This document shows, in pieces, positions 26,372 through 33,469 of a DNA stretch of 64,000 bases. The notes beneath the pieces are model-generated. The model had not been told where the DNA came from. It saw nothing but the letters and a program-made list of their open reading frames with translations, and did not search any database. The stretch comes from Tessaracoccus flavescens (GTDB lineage: Bacteria; Actinomycetota; Actinomycetes; Propionibacteriales; Propionibacteriaceae): NCBI RefSeq assembly GCF_001998865.1, contig NZ_CP019607.1, positions 310,001 to 374,000 on the forward strand. The letters are read 5' to 3'. Within the stretch, counting starts at the first letter, position 1. Each line of letters starts with the position of its first letter. A program made the position numbers and the translations under genes.

Positions 26372-27145
26372 TCAGGCGCCGGTCGAGTGGAGGCCGCCGT
26401 CGACGTGGACCATCTCGCCGGTTGTGGCGGGGAACCAGTCGCTGAGCAGGGCGACGATCGCCTTAGCCGACGGGACGGCGTCGCTCGGGTCCCAGCCGAG
26501 CGGGGCGCGCTCGGCCCAGATGTCGTTGAACGAGGAGGCACCGGGGATGGCCTTCTTCGCGACGGTGTCGACCGGACCGGCCGCGACGAGGTTGCAGCGG
26601 ATGCCGTCCGGGCCGAGGTAGCGGGCGAGGTAGCGCGAGGTCGATTCGAGCGCGGCCTTCGCAACGCCCATCCAGTCGTAGGTCGGCCAGGAGACGGTCG
26701 CGTCGAAGGTGAGGCCGACGACGCTGCCCCCCTTCCCCATCATGGGCTTGGCCGCCATGGTCAGCGACTGCAGCGAGTAGGCCGAGATGTGCACGGCGTT
26801 TGCGACGGCGTCCCACCCGGTGCTGAGGAACTTGCCACCCAGCGCCGTCTCGGGATCGGCGTAGGCGATCGAGTGTACGATGCCGTCGAGCCGGTCACCG
26901 AAGTGCTCGGACAGCGTCTGCGGAAGCGCGGCCAGGTGGTCGGGATCGGTCACGTCGACCTCGATCAGCGGCGGCACCGTTTCGAGCTTCGAGATGGCCC
27001 GCTGGGCCGGGGCGACGGCGCGGCCTGCGGCAGAGACCACTACGTTGGCGCCCTCACGCTGGGCGATGTCGACGACCGCGTAGGCGATCGAGGTGCGCAT
27101 GGTCACGCCGGTGACCAGGATGTTCTTGCCTTCGAGGAGACCCAT
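26372..27145 (-). CDS. fabI: Enoyl-[acyl-carrier-protein] reductase FabI (InhA-like)
   Basis: NADH-dependent reductase for the last step of each fatty acid elongation cycle. The 257-residue product starts MGLLEGKNILVTGV and carries AYAVVDIAQREGANVV, HSIAYADP and the active-site stretch PTYDWMGVAKAALEST, which matches the InhA pattern closely (Tyr-x6-Lys spacing). NLVAAGPVDT near residue 195 is also InhA-like. The start ATG 27145 is 16 bases after fabG. The fabG-fabI order parallels mycobacterial mabA-inhA. Confidence 0.93.
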   Translation of the reverse strand: MGLLEGKNILVTGVTMRTSIAYAVVDIAQREGANVVVSAAGRAVAPAQRAISKLETVPPLIEVDVTDPDHLAALPQTLSEHFGDRLDGIVHSIAYADPETALGGKFLSTGWDAVANAVHISAYSLQSLTMAAKPMMGKGGSVVGLTFDATVSWPTYDWMGVAKAALESTSRYLARYLGPDGIRCNLVAAGPVDTVAKKAIPGASSFNDIWAERAPLGWDPSDAVPSAKAIVALLSDWFPATTGEMVHVDGGLHSTGA

Positions 27146-27161
27146 GTTCGGCCAGCCTTTC

Positions 27162-27875
27162 TCAGTGACCCATGCCGAGGCCGCCGTCAACTGGCAGCAC
27201 GGCACCGGAGATGTAGCCGGCGTGATCGCCGGCGAGGAACAGCGCAGCCTGCGCCACGTCGTCGACCGAACCGAGCCGGCCTGCGGGGATCCGCTTCGTG
27301 TAGTCGGAGATGGTCGCCTCGTCGAGCACCGCCGTCATGTCGGTCTCGATGAACCCGGGCGCGATCACGTTGGCGGTGACATTGCGGCTGCCGAGTTCCC
27401 GGGCGAGGCTGCGGGCCATGCCGACGAGGGCCGACTTGCTGGAGGCGTAGTTGATCTGGCCCGCCGAGCCGAGCAGCCCGACGACCGAGGAGATCAGGAT
27501 GACGCGGCCGAAGCGGGCCCGCATCATGGCGCGGCTGGCGCGGCGCACGACGCGGAAGGTGCCTGTCAGGTTGGTGTCGATGACCGTGTTCCAGTCCTCG
27601 TCCGACATGCGCATCAGTAGCGTGTCCTTCGTGACGCCCGCGTTGGCGACCACGATCTCGACGGGCCCGAGTTCGGCCTCGATGGTCTCGAAGGCCTGGT
27701 CGACCTGTCCCTGGTCGGTGATGTCGCACACCACCCCGAGGACGCCGTCGGGGACCCCGCCGGAGCGGTAGGTCGCTGCGACGCTGTACCCGGCGTCGCG
27801 GAAGCTCTCTGCGATGGTGCGCCCGATGCCCTTGGAGCCACCGGTGACCAGGACCACTCGTGATTGTTCTGCCAC
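27162..27875 (-). CDS. fabG: 3-oxoacyl-[acyl-carrier-protein] reductase FabG
   Basis: Short-chain dehydrogenase that reduces 3-oxoacyl-ACP. The 237 residues contain the NADP loop TGGSKGIGR, VANAGVTKD, catalytic Ser in LISSVVG, YASSK (Tyr-x3-Lys) and VIAPGFIETDM. GTG 27875 is preferred; TAAGTT lies 7 bases before it and no ribosome-binding sequence is seen, so the message is probably leaderless. An in-frame TTG at 27884 is the alternative. First gene of fabG-fabI-AKR. Confidence 0.92.
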   Translation of the reverse strand: MAEQSRVVLVTGGSKGIGRTIAESFRDAGYSVAATYRSGGVPDGVLGVVCDITDQGQVDQAFETIEAELGPVEIVVANAGVTKDTLLMRMSDEDWNTVIDTNLTGTFRVVRRASRAMMRARFGRVILISSVVGLLGSAGQINYASSKSALVGMARSLARELGSRNVTANVIAPGFIETDMTAVLDEATISDYTKRIPAGRLGSVDDVAQAALFLAGDHAGYISGAVLPVDGGLGMGH

Positions 27876-27882
27876 GGGGAGC

Positions 27883-27888
27883 AACTTA
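27883..27888 (-). promoter_or_regulatory. Leaderless -10 element of fabG
   Basis: TAAGTT on the minus strand, 7 bases before GTG 27875. Confidence 0.42.
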
Positions 27889-27931
27889 CCGCAGGCCCGA
27901 GCCGGTCACCCGGCTTGTCTGAGGCGGATGC

Positions 27932-28723
27932 TCAGTTGCAGCGCGCCGCCATGAAGCCGATCAGCCCCTTGTCCTCGCGGTCCGTCTCGAGGTTCCAGCT
28001 GGCCTTGTCCCGCGCGCCGACCATGTGGCAGGCCAGCTGGTTGAGCGAGCTGGACGACTTCAACCTCGGGTCGTCTCCGACCTGGGCCATGACCGCGTCG
28101 ACGAGCGCGACGGCCGCGACCGGGTCGGCGGGCGCGAGCCGCCGTCCGAGCCCGCTCGGCGTGATCAGGATCCGGCTCTCCGACTCCCAGACCGCCTGGT
28201 CGACGAGGCGCTCTCCCGCGAAGAAGCTGACCGATGCGGGAAGGGCCGTCGAGTCCGGTACCTGGATGACGACCCCTCGCCCGTCCGCAACGAACGAGGC
28301 GGACACCGGCTCGCCTTCCGCGTCGGTGACGACCGGTCGGCTCACATGGGCCGCCCCTGCCTCGAGGACACCGGCGACGAGGCTCCACCGGTCCCCCGCG
28401 ATGACCAGGCCGAGCGGATCGGCGGAGTCCAGGCTCACCGTGACGGCGCTCCAGCCCTCCCCCTGCTCCACCACGGCCTGCTCGGGCAACCCGAGGACGG
28501 TTCCTCCGAGATCGACCTGCAACGCGTCGTGCCACGCCACCGCCGAGGTGGTCGGCGATGCAGCGGGAGTCGTCGGGACCCTGGAGACGGGCCGCGACGG
28601 CGGTGGGGAGCTGGGCGCGCTGCTCGCCGAGGTCTCGCCGGGTGACGGGCTCGGTGCGACCTCTGCCTGCGCGCACCCGGCAAGCAGCAGCAGCGCCACC
28701 CCGAGCGTTCCGATTCCCCGCAC
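27932..28723 (-). CDS. Secreted lipoprotein with DUF2599-like C-terminus
   Basis: Exported lipoprotein of 263 residues. A signal with lipobox LLAGC puts the lipid-anchored Cys at 17, followed by a Ser/Pro/Thr-rich linker (about 20-62). The folded part ends in NQLACHMVGARDKASWNLE and MAARCN, a two-Cys pattern that resembles DUF2599 proteins. No enzymatic motif is seen and the function is unknown. The GTG start has TATCCT 6 bases before it. Divergent from the DUF3099 gene with only 54 bases between. Confidence 0.78.
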   Translation of the reverse strand: MRGIGTLGVALLLLAGCAQAEVAPSPSPGETSASSAPSSPPPSRPVSRVPTTPAASPTTSAVAWHDALQVDLGGTVLGLPEQAVVEQGEGWSAVTVSLDSADPLGLVIAGDRWSLVAGVLEAGAAHVSRPVVTDAEGEPVSASFVADGRGVVIQVPDSTALPASVSFFAGERLVDQAVWESESRILITPSGLGRRLAPADPVAAVALVDAVMAQVGDDPRLKSSSSLNQLACHMVGARDKASWNLETDREDKGLIGFMAARCN

Positions 28724-28729
28724 GGACGC

Positions 28730-28735
28730 AGGATA
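28730..28735 (-). promoter_or_regulatory. Leaderless -10 element of the DUF2599-like lipoprotein
   Basis: TATCCT on the minus strand, 6 bases before the GTG start at 28723. Confidence 0.5.
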
Positions 28736-28765
28736 GCCGTCGGGTCCCACCCTGCCGAACGGGAC

Positions 28766-28771
28766 TAAGCT
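28766..28771 (+). promoter_or_regulatory. Leaderless -10 element of the DUF3099-SURF1-RlmA operon
   Basis: TAAGCT, 6 bases before ATG 28778. It is divergent from the lipoprotein promoter, the two -10 elements being 30 bases apart. Confidence 0.5.
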
Positions 28772-28777
28772 GGATCC

Positions 28778-29095
28778 ATGGCCAGGACGACCGACGCGAC
28801 GATCATCACGGACGCGGGTCGCAGCCAGTCGCTGGAGCTCGAGGAGCGGCAGAAGCGCTACCTCATCACCATGGGCATCCGCACGGGCTGCTTCCTCGCG
28901 TTTCTGATCGTGCCCGGCTGGTGGAAGGTCGCGGCGTTGCTCGCCGCGGCCGTGCTGCCTGCCTTCGCCGTCCTGCTCGCCAACAACTCGGACCACCGCC
29001 CTCCCGCGATGGCCCACGACGAAGCAGAAGAAAGGCCGGCCCTCCCGTCCTCCGTGGTGGTCAGGGGATCGGTCGAGGAGGACACCGACACGTGA
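28778..29095 (+). CDS. DUF3099 membrane protein
   Basis: Small membrane protein of 105 residues found in actinobacteria; function unknown. It shows the family pattern IITDAGRSQSLELEERQKRYLITMGIRT with two membrane segments (about 30-46 and 48-68) ending in LPAFAVLLANNSD, and a charged cytoplasmic tail. First gene of an operon with SURF1, whose start overlaps its stop in a GTGA. Confidence 0.85.
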   Translation: MARTTDATIITDAGRSQSLELEERQKRYLITMGIRTGCFLAFLIVPGWWKVAALLAAAVLPAFAVLLANNSDHRPPAMAHDEAEERPALPSSVVVRGSVEEDTDT

Positions 29096-29892
29096 GTCGC
29101 CAGGTCAAACGCTGGATCGCGATGGGCGTGCTCGGCGCGATCCTCGCGGTCACCTTCGTGCAGTTGGGCCAATGGCAGCTGCGCCGGCTCGAGGAGCGTC
29201 GCGAACGCAACGCCACCGTCGTCGCCCACGAGTCCGAGGGTGTGCAGCCCTACGCAGACGTGATGAACAAGGTGATCGAGGAGGAGGACCAGTGGTACCG
29301 GGTCACCGCGACCGGCACGTACCTCCCCGACCAGTTCCAGGTCAGGTACCGCTCGAACAATGACGCCCTCGGCAGCGAGGTGCTCGCCGTGATGGAGACC
29401 GATCAGGGAGACACCCTCCTGGTCGACCGCGGCTTCATGGTGCGTCAGCCGGGCCAGCCCGACGGCGAACTGCCCGCAACGGCAAGCGGGACGGTGACCG
29501 TCACAGGCTACGTCCGACGCAACGAACGCGGCGACGAGAACGCCATGACCCCGCACGAGTCGTCGATCCGTCTGATCAACTCCGACGTGCTGTCAAGGGC
29601 CCTTGGCACCGACCTCGTCAACGGCTACATCACCGTGATCGAGTCCGACCCGGCGGAGGCAGAGGTCCTCGTCCCGGTCGCGCCACCCGCCCTCGACGAG
29701 GGACCCCATCTCAGCTACGCGCTGCAGTGGTTCGCGTTCACCGTGATCGGCGTGATCGGCATCGGCGTGCTGGTGCGCGCCGACCTGCGCGACAGGAAGA
29801 AGGCGAAGGCGGCACGGGAGAAGGCCGGAACCTCCCCGGACGAGGCGGTCGACGAGGAGCCCTCGACCCCCGCACCGCACGAGGTCGGGTGA
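29092..29892 (+). CDS. SURF1-family cytochrome oxidase assembly protein
   Basis: Helps assemble the aa3-type cytochrome c oxidase, probably in heme A delivery. The 266 residues have an N-terminal membrane helix (8-25), the family motif LGQWQLRRLEERRERN, a periplasmic domain with VTATGTYLPDQ, LLVDRGFMV and VTVTGYVRR, and a second helix with HLSYALQWFAFTVIG. It ends in a charged tail. A heme A synthase gene lies at 52 kb in the same window. Confidence 0.9.
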   Translation: MSRQVKRWIAMGVLGAILAVTFVQLGQWQLRRLEERRERNATVVAHESEGVQPYADVMNKVIEEEDQWYRVTATGTYLPDQFQVRYRSNNDALGSEVLAVMETDQGDTLLVDRGFMVRQPGQPDGELPATASGTVTVTGYVRRNERGDENAMTPHESSIRLINSDVLSRALGTDLVNGYITVIESDPAEAEVLVPVAPPALDEGPHLSYALQWFAFTVIGVIGIGVLVRADLRDRKKAKAAREKAGTSPDEAVDEEPSTPAPHEVG

Positions 29893-30692
29893 GCGGCCTC
29901 GACTGGACCCGCTGCCCCGTGTGCGGAGAAGCCCTCTCCGCCGTGGGCGGTGCGCTGCGGTGTCCGACCAGGCACTCGTTCGACGTCGCACGCCAGGGCT
30001 ATGTGAACCTGCTCGGAAGGGCCGCGCCCGCAAACGCGGACACCCCCGCCATGCTCGACGCGCGGGCGCGCTTCCTCGCCTCCGGGCACTACGACCCGAT
30101 CGCCGACGCCGTGGCCGGGGCCGCGCGGGGTGAACGGATCGCCGAGGTCGGCGCGGGGACCGGGTTCTACCTCGCACGGGTCCTGGACGCCCACCCCGAG
30201 GCAGAGGGACTCGCGACCGACGTGTCCGTCGCCGCCGCGAAGCGGGCGGCCCGCGCCCACCCGAGGGCGGCATCGATCGTGGCCGACACCTGGGCCGGCC
30301 TGCCCATCGCCGACGGCGCGCTGGACTGTGTCGTGTGCGTGTTCGCACCCCGCAACCCGGAGGAGTTCGGCCGAGTCCTCGGGCCGGGAGGGAGGCTCGT
30401 CGTCGCCCAGCCCTCGTCCGAGCACCTGATCGAGCTGCGCGAGCGCCACGGCCTGCTCGGCGTCTCACCCGACAAGTCCGACCGGCTCGGCGCGGCCTTC
30501 CCCCACTGGGCGGTGGCCTCGCGCGACGAGCTGCGTTACCGGGCGGAGCTCACCGCAGGCCAGGTCGCCGACCTGATCGCGATGGGGCCAAACGCCTTCC
30601 ACGGCCTTCCGGCCGAGGCGGACCGGGCAGACGTGAGCATCGCCGTCGACGTGGTCACCCTGATCTCGCCGGAGGTCGCCCGCATCGGCTGA
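29889..30692 (+). CDS. RlmA-like 23S rRNA (guanine-N1) methyltransferase
   Basis: Predicted SAM-dependent methyltransferase of domain RlmA/TlrB. The 267-residue product has an N-terminal zinc ribbon (CPVCGEAL then RCPTRHSFD) followed by QGYVNLL, and a Rossmann methyltransferase fold with motif I EVGAGTGFYLA and post-motif CVFAPRNPEEFGRVL. RlmA-type enzymes act on G745 or G748; the base is not deducible here, and TlrB relatives give macrolide resistance. The GTG start overlaps the SURF1 stop. Confidence 0.86.
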   Translation: MSGLDWTRCPVCGEALSAVGGALRCPTRHSFDVARQGYVNLLGRAAPANADTPAMLDARARFLASGHYDPIADAVAGAARGERIAEVGAGTGFYLARVLDAHPEAEGLATDVSVAAAKRAARAHPRAASIVADTWAGLPIADGALDCVVCVFAPRNPEEFGRVLGPGGRLVVAQPSSEHLIELRERHGLLGVSPDKSDRLGAAFPHWAVASRDELRYRAELTAGQVADLIAMGPNAFHGLPAEADRADVSIAVDVVTLISPEVARIG

Positions 30693-30701
30693 GTGCGTCA
30701 C

Positions 30702-30707
30702 TACTGT
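30702..30707 (+). promoter_or_regulatory. Leaderless -10 element of the AAA ATPase operon
   Basis: TACTGT, 6 bases before ATG 30714; no ribosome-binding sequence. Confidence 0.5.
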
Positions 30708-30713
30708 GTGCCC

Positions 30714-32102
30714 ATGGACATCGATGCCGATCTGCGCGCCTTCCTCAGCCAGTTCGTGAAGGTCGGGGAGCTTGCCGCGACGATGCGCCCGGAGGGCTCC
30801 TCGGCGCTGCTCGCGGACGTGCTCACCGAACATCTCGGCCGTCCCGCTGGCGAGATGGCGACCGTGACGAAGGAGATCGTCGGCTACCGCTTCGCCGACT
30901 ACGACGTCGCCTTCGAGCTGCTGGCAGGCCCGGACGTGGTCGCGATCGGGATCGGCGGGGGCGAACATCGCCACCACGCCTCCCTCTCCGACCTGGTGGG
31001 CAGCCCATGGACGAACACCCCCGTCGGTCAGGTCGACTGGGCCGACGTCGCGGTCGGCGCCGACCAGACCCGTCGGGTGGTCGCGCTCGGCGTGCGGCTC
31101 TTCCACTTCCACGACCAGCCGGTCGCGGTCCTGACCCGTCGCAACTCGCGCGTGCACGGCAACGGGGTCGGGGTGATCGAGGTGCTCTGTCCGGACTCCC
31201 AGACGGCGAGCGACCTGCTCGCCGAGGCGACGGAACTCGGCACGCAGCGCTCCGTGCTGCGCGGCAACGTGGTCAGCCTCGACCTGATGGGCTACGAGGC
31301 CGAGGGCGACGGCTACCGCTTCCACGCCCGCCCCGACGTGCCCGTCGAGGCGGTCGTGCTTCCCGAGGGTGCCCTCGAAAGGGTACGGGGTCACGTGCTG
31401 GGGGTGGCCGAGCACGCCGAGACCCTTCGCCGTTACGGCCAGCACCTCAAGCGCGGCATCCTGCTCTACGGACCGCCCGGGACGGGAAAGACGCACACCG
31501 TCCGGCACCTGATCAGCGCCGCGACGCACCACACCGTCATCCTGCTCTCGGGCCAGACGCTGCACTATGTCCGCCAGGCCTCGACGATGGCGCGCCACCT
31601 GCAGCCGGCCATCGTGGTGCTGGAGGACTGCGACCTCGTCGCCATGGACCGGGAGATCGGACCCACCGGCCAGCCGCTGCTCTTCGACCTGCTCGACGCC
31701 CTCGACGGGCTCGACTCCGACACGGACGTGGCCTTCGTGTTGACCACCAACCGCGTCGACGTGTTGGAGGAGGCCCTCACCCAGCGGCCCGGGCGCGTCG
31801 ACCTCGCCGTCGAGATCCCGCCGCCTGACCGCGCCGCCCGACGTCAGCTCCTCGAGCTTTACCGGGGAGACATCGGGTTCTCCTCGGAGGCGCTGGACGA
31901 GGTGGCGCGGCTCAGCGACGCCAGGACCGCGTCGTTCTTCAAGGAGCTGATCCGCAGGGCCGTGCTCTACGCCGCGGAGGAGGGCGTGGAGCCCGCCGAC
32001 GCGCACCTGCTCACCGCGCTCGACACGCTGTTCTCCGATCAGGAGACGCTTTCACGCAACCTCGTCAGCGGCTTCCTCGACCCCACCCCCGGGCTCGACT
32101 GA
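30714..32102 (+). CDS. AAA-family ATPase with unassigned N-terminal domain
   Basis: Single-ring AAA ATPase of 462 residues. Residues 1-215 form an N-terminal domain I cannot assign. The ATPase module shows Walker A GPPGTGKT (253-260), Walker B IVVLEDCDLVA, sensor 1 FVLTTNRVD and the second-region arginines in LTQRPGRVD, a BCS1/proteasomal-ATPase-like layout. No protease domain is fused. Its stop overlaps the sugar symporter start by one base (TGATG), which ties it to sugar uptake genes. Role unknown; remodelling of a membrane or enzyme complex is possible. Confidence 0.84.
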   Translation: MDIDADLRAFLSQFVKVGELAATMRPEGSSALLADVLTEHLGRPAGEMATVTKEIVGYRFADYDVAFELLAGPDVVAIGIGGGEHRHHASLSDLVGSPWTNTPVGQVDWADVAVGADQTRRVVALGVRLFHFHDQPVAVLTRRNSRVHGNGVGVIEVLCPDSQTASDLLAEATELGTQRSVLRGNVVSLDLMGYEAEGDGYRFHARPDVPVEAVVLPEGALERVRGHVLGVAEHAETLRRYGQHLKRGILLYGPPGTGKTHTVRHLISAATHHTVILLSGQTLHYVRQASTMARHLQPAIVVLEDCDLVAMDREIGPTGQPLLFDLLDALDGLDSDTDVAFVLTTNRVDVLEEALTQRPGRVDLAVEIPPPDRAARRQLLELYRGDIGFSSEALDEVARLSDARTASFFKELIRRAVLYAAEEGVEPADAHLLTALDTLFSDQETLSRNLVSGFLDPTPGLD

Positions 32103-33469
32103 TGCGCACCCGGCTCGGCTTCGGGCTCGGCACCCTCGGGCGCGACATGGTCGCGGCGCTCGTGTCGATGTACCTGCTGTTCTACCTGACCGATGTGTTG
32201 GAGATCAGCGGGCCCGAACTGGCGGTGATCACGGCGATCCTGGTGCTGATGCGGGTCTTCGACGCCGTCAACGACCCCGTGATGGGCGTGATCGTCGACA
32301 ACACGAGGAGCCGGTGGGGGAAGTTCCGTCCGTGGATCTTCTGGGGTGCCCTGCTCTGGGCCGTGGCCACCCTGCTGATGTTCTTCGACTTCGGGGCGAC
32401 CGGATGGTCCTACGTCATCGTGTTCACCGTCGTCTACATCGTCTACGAGATCGCCTACACGATCAACGACATCTCCTACTGGTCGATGCTGCCTTCGTTG
32501 ACCCAGGACCAGAAGGAGCGCGAGAAGATCGCCGTGGTGGCCCGGATCTGCGCCAACGTCGGCCTGTTCTCCGTCGCGGTAGGCCTCGTCCCCGTCACCG
32601 GCATGCTGTCGGATGCGCTCGGATCGACACAGATGGCGTGGTTCGTGGTGGCCCTCGCGCTCGTGGTGATCATGCTCGCCTTCCAGTCGCTGACGCTGAT
32701 CATGACGCGCGAGCACGTCGCGGCGACGACGGAGTCCACCCCGCTGCGTGAACTGTTCTCCGTGATCCTGCGCAACGACCAGTTGCTGTGGGTGACGCTC
32801 GCCATGGTCGCCTACATGGCAGGCTACGGCGCGACCACCTCGTTCGGCCTCTACTACTTCAAGTACATCTTCGGCGACGAGGGCGCCTACCCGATCTTCG
32901 CCGCGATCCTCGGCGTCACCCAGATCACCGCGCTCGCCCTCTTCCCACTCGTGTCCCGAAGGCTGCGCCGGGGACAGATCCACCTGCTTGCGACGGTCTT
33001 GTGCGTGCTCGGCTACCTGGTGTTCCTCGCCGCGGGCACCTCGCTTCCGCTCGTCGCCGTGGCAGGCGTGCTCCTGTTCACCGGCCAGGGCGCCATCCAA
33101 TTGCTGATGGTGATGTTCATCGCGGACTCCGTCGAGTACGGCCAGTGGAAGCTCGGCCGCCGCAACGAGTCGGTGACCTTCTCGCTCCAGCCGTTCATCT
33201 ACAAGCTGGGCAATGCCATCTCCAGCGGCATCGTCGGCTACACGCTGATCCTCTCGGGGATCGACGTGGCCACGTCGGCCTCCGATGTCACTGACACGGG
33301 GGCGGCCCAGTTCAAGGTGGCCATGCTGGTGATCCCCATGCTGTTGATGGTGGCGAGCTACCTGATCCTGCGTTCGCGCTACAAGCTGGACGAGGAGACC
33401 TACGCGGGGATCCTGCGTGACCTGAAGGAGAGGCGAGACGATGGCGTTCCAGCCACTGACCAGGCGTAG
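32102..33469 (+). CDS. GPH-family glycoside:cation symporter (MFS)
   Basis: Membrane transporter of 455 residues with about 12 segments. It belongs to the glycoside-pentoside-hexuronide family, shown by the N-terminal LGFGLGTLGRDMVAALVSMYLLFYLTD, VFDAVNDPVMGVIVDNTRSRWGKFRPWI and the second-half LGRRNESVTFS. The substrate is probably an alpha-glucoside or related oligosaccharide, given the glucosidase gene that overlaps its 3' end by 29 bases. Confidence 0.9.
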   Translation: MRTRLGFGLGTLGRDMVAALVSMYLLFYLTDVLEISGPELAVITAILVLMRVFDAVNDPVMGVIVDNTRSRWGKFRPWIFWGALLWAVATLLMFFDFGATGWSYVIVFTVVYIVYEIAYTINDISYWSMLPSLTQDQKEREKIAVVARICANVGLFSVAVGLVPVTGMLSDALGSTQMAWFVVALALVVIMLAFQSLTLIMTREHVAATTESTPLRELFSVILRNDQLLWVTLAMVAYMAGYGATTSFGLYYFKYIFGDEGAYPIFAAILGVTQITALALFPLVSRRLRRGQIHLLATVLCVLGYLVFLAAGTSLPLVAVAGVLLFTGQGAIQLLMVMFIADSVEYGQWKLGRRNESVTFSLQPFIYKLGNAISSGIVGYTLILSGIDVATSASDVTDTGAAQFKVAMLVIPMLLMVASYLILRSRYKLDEETYAGILRDLKERRDDGVPATDQA

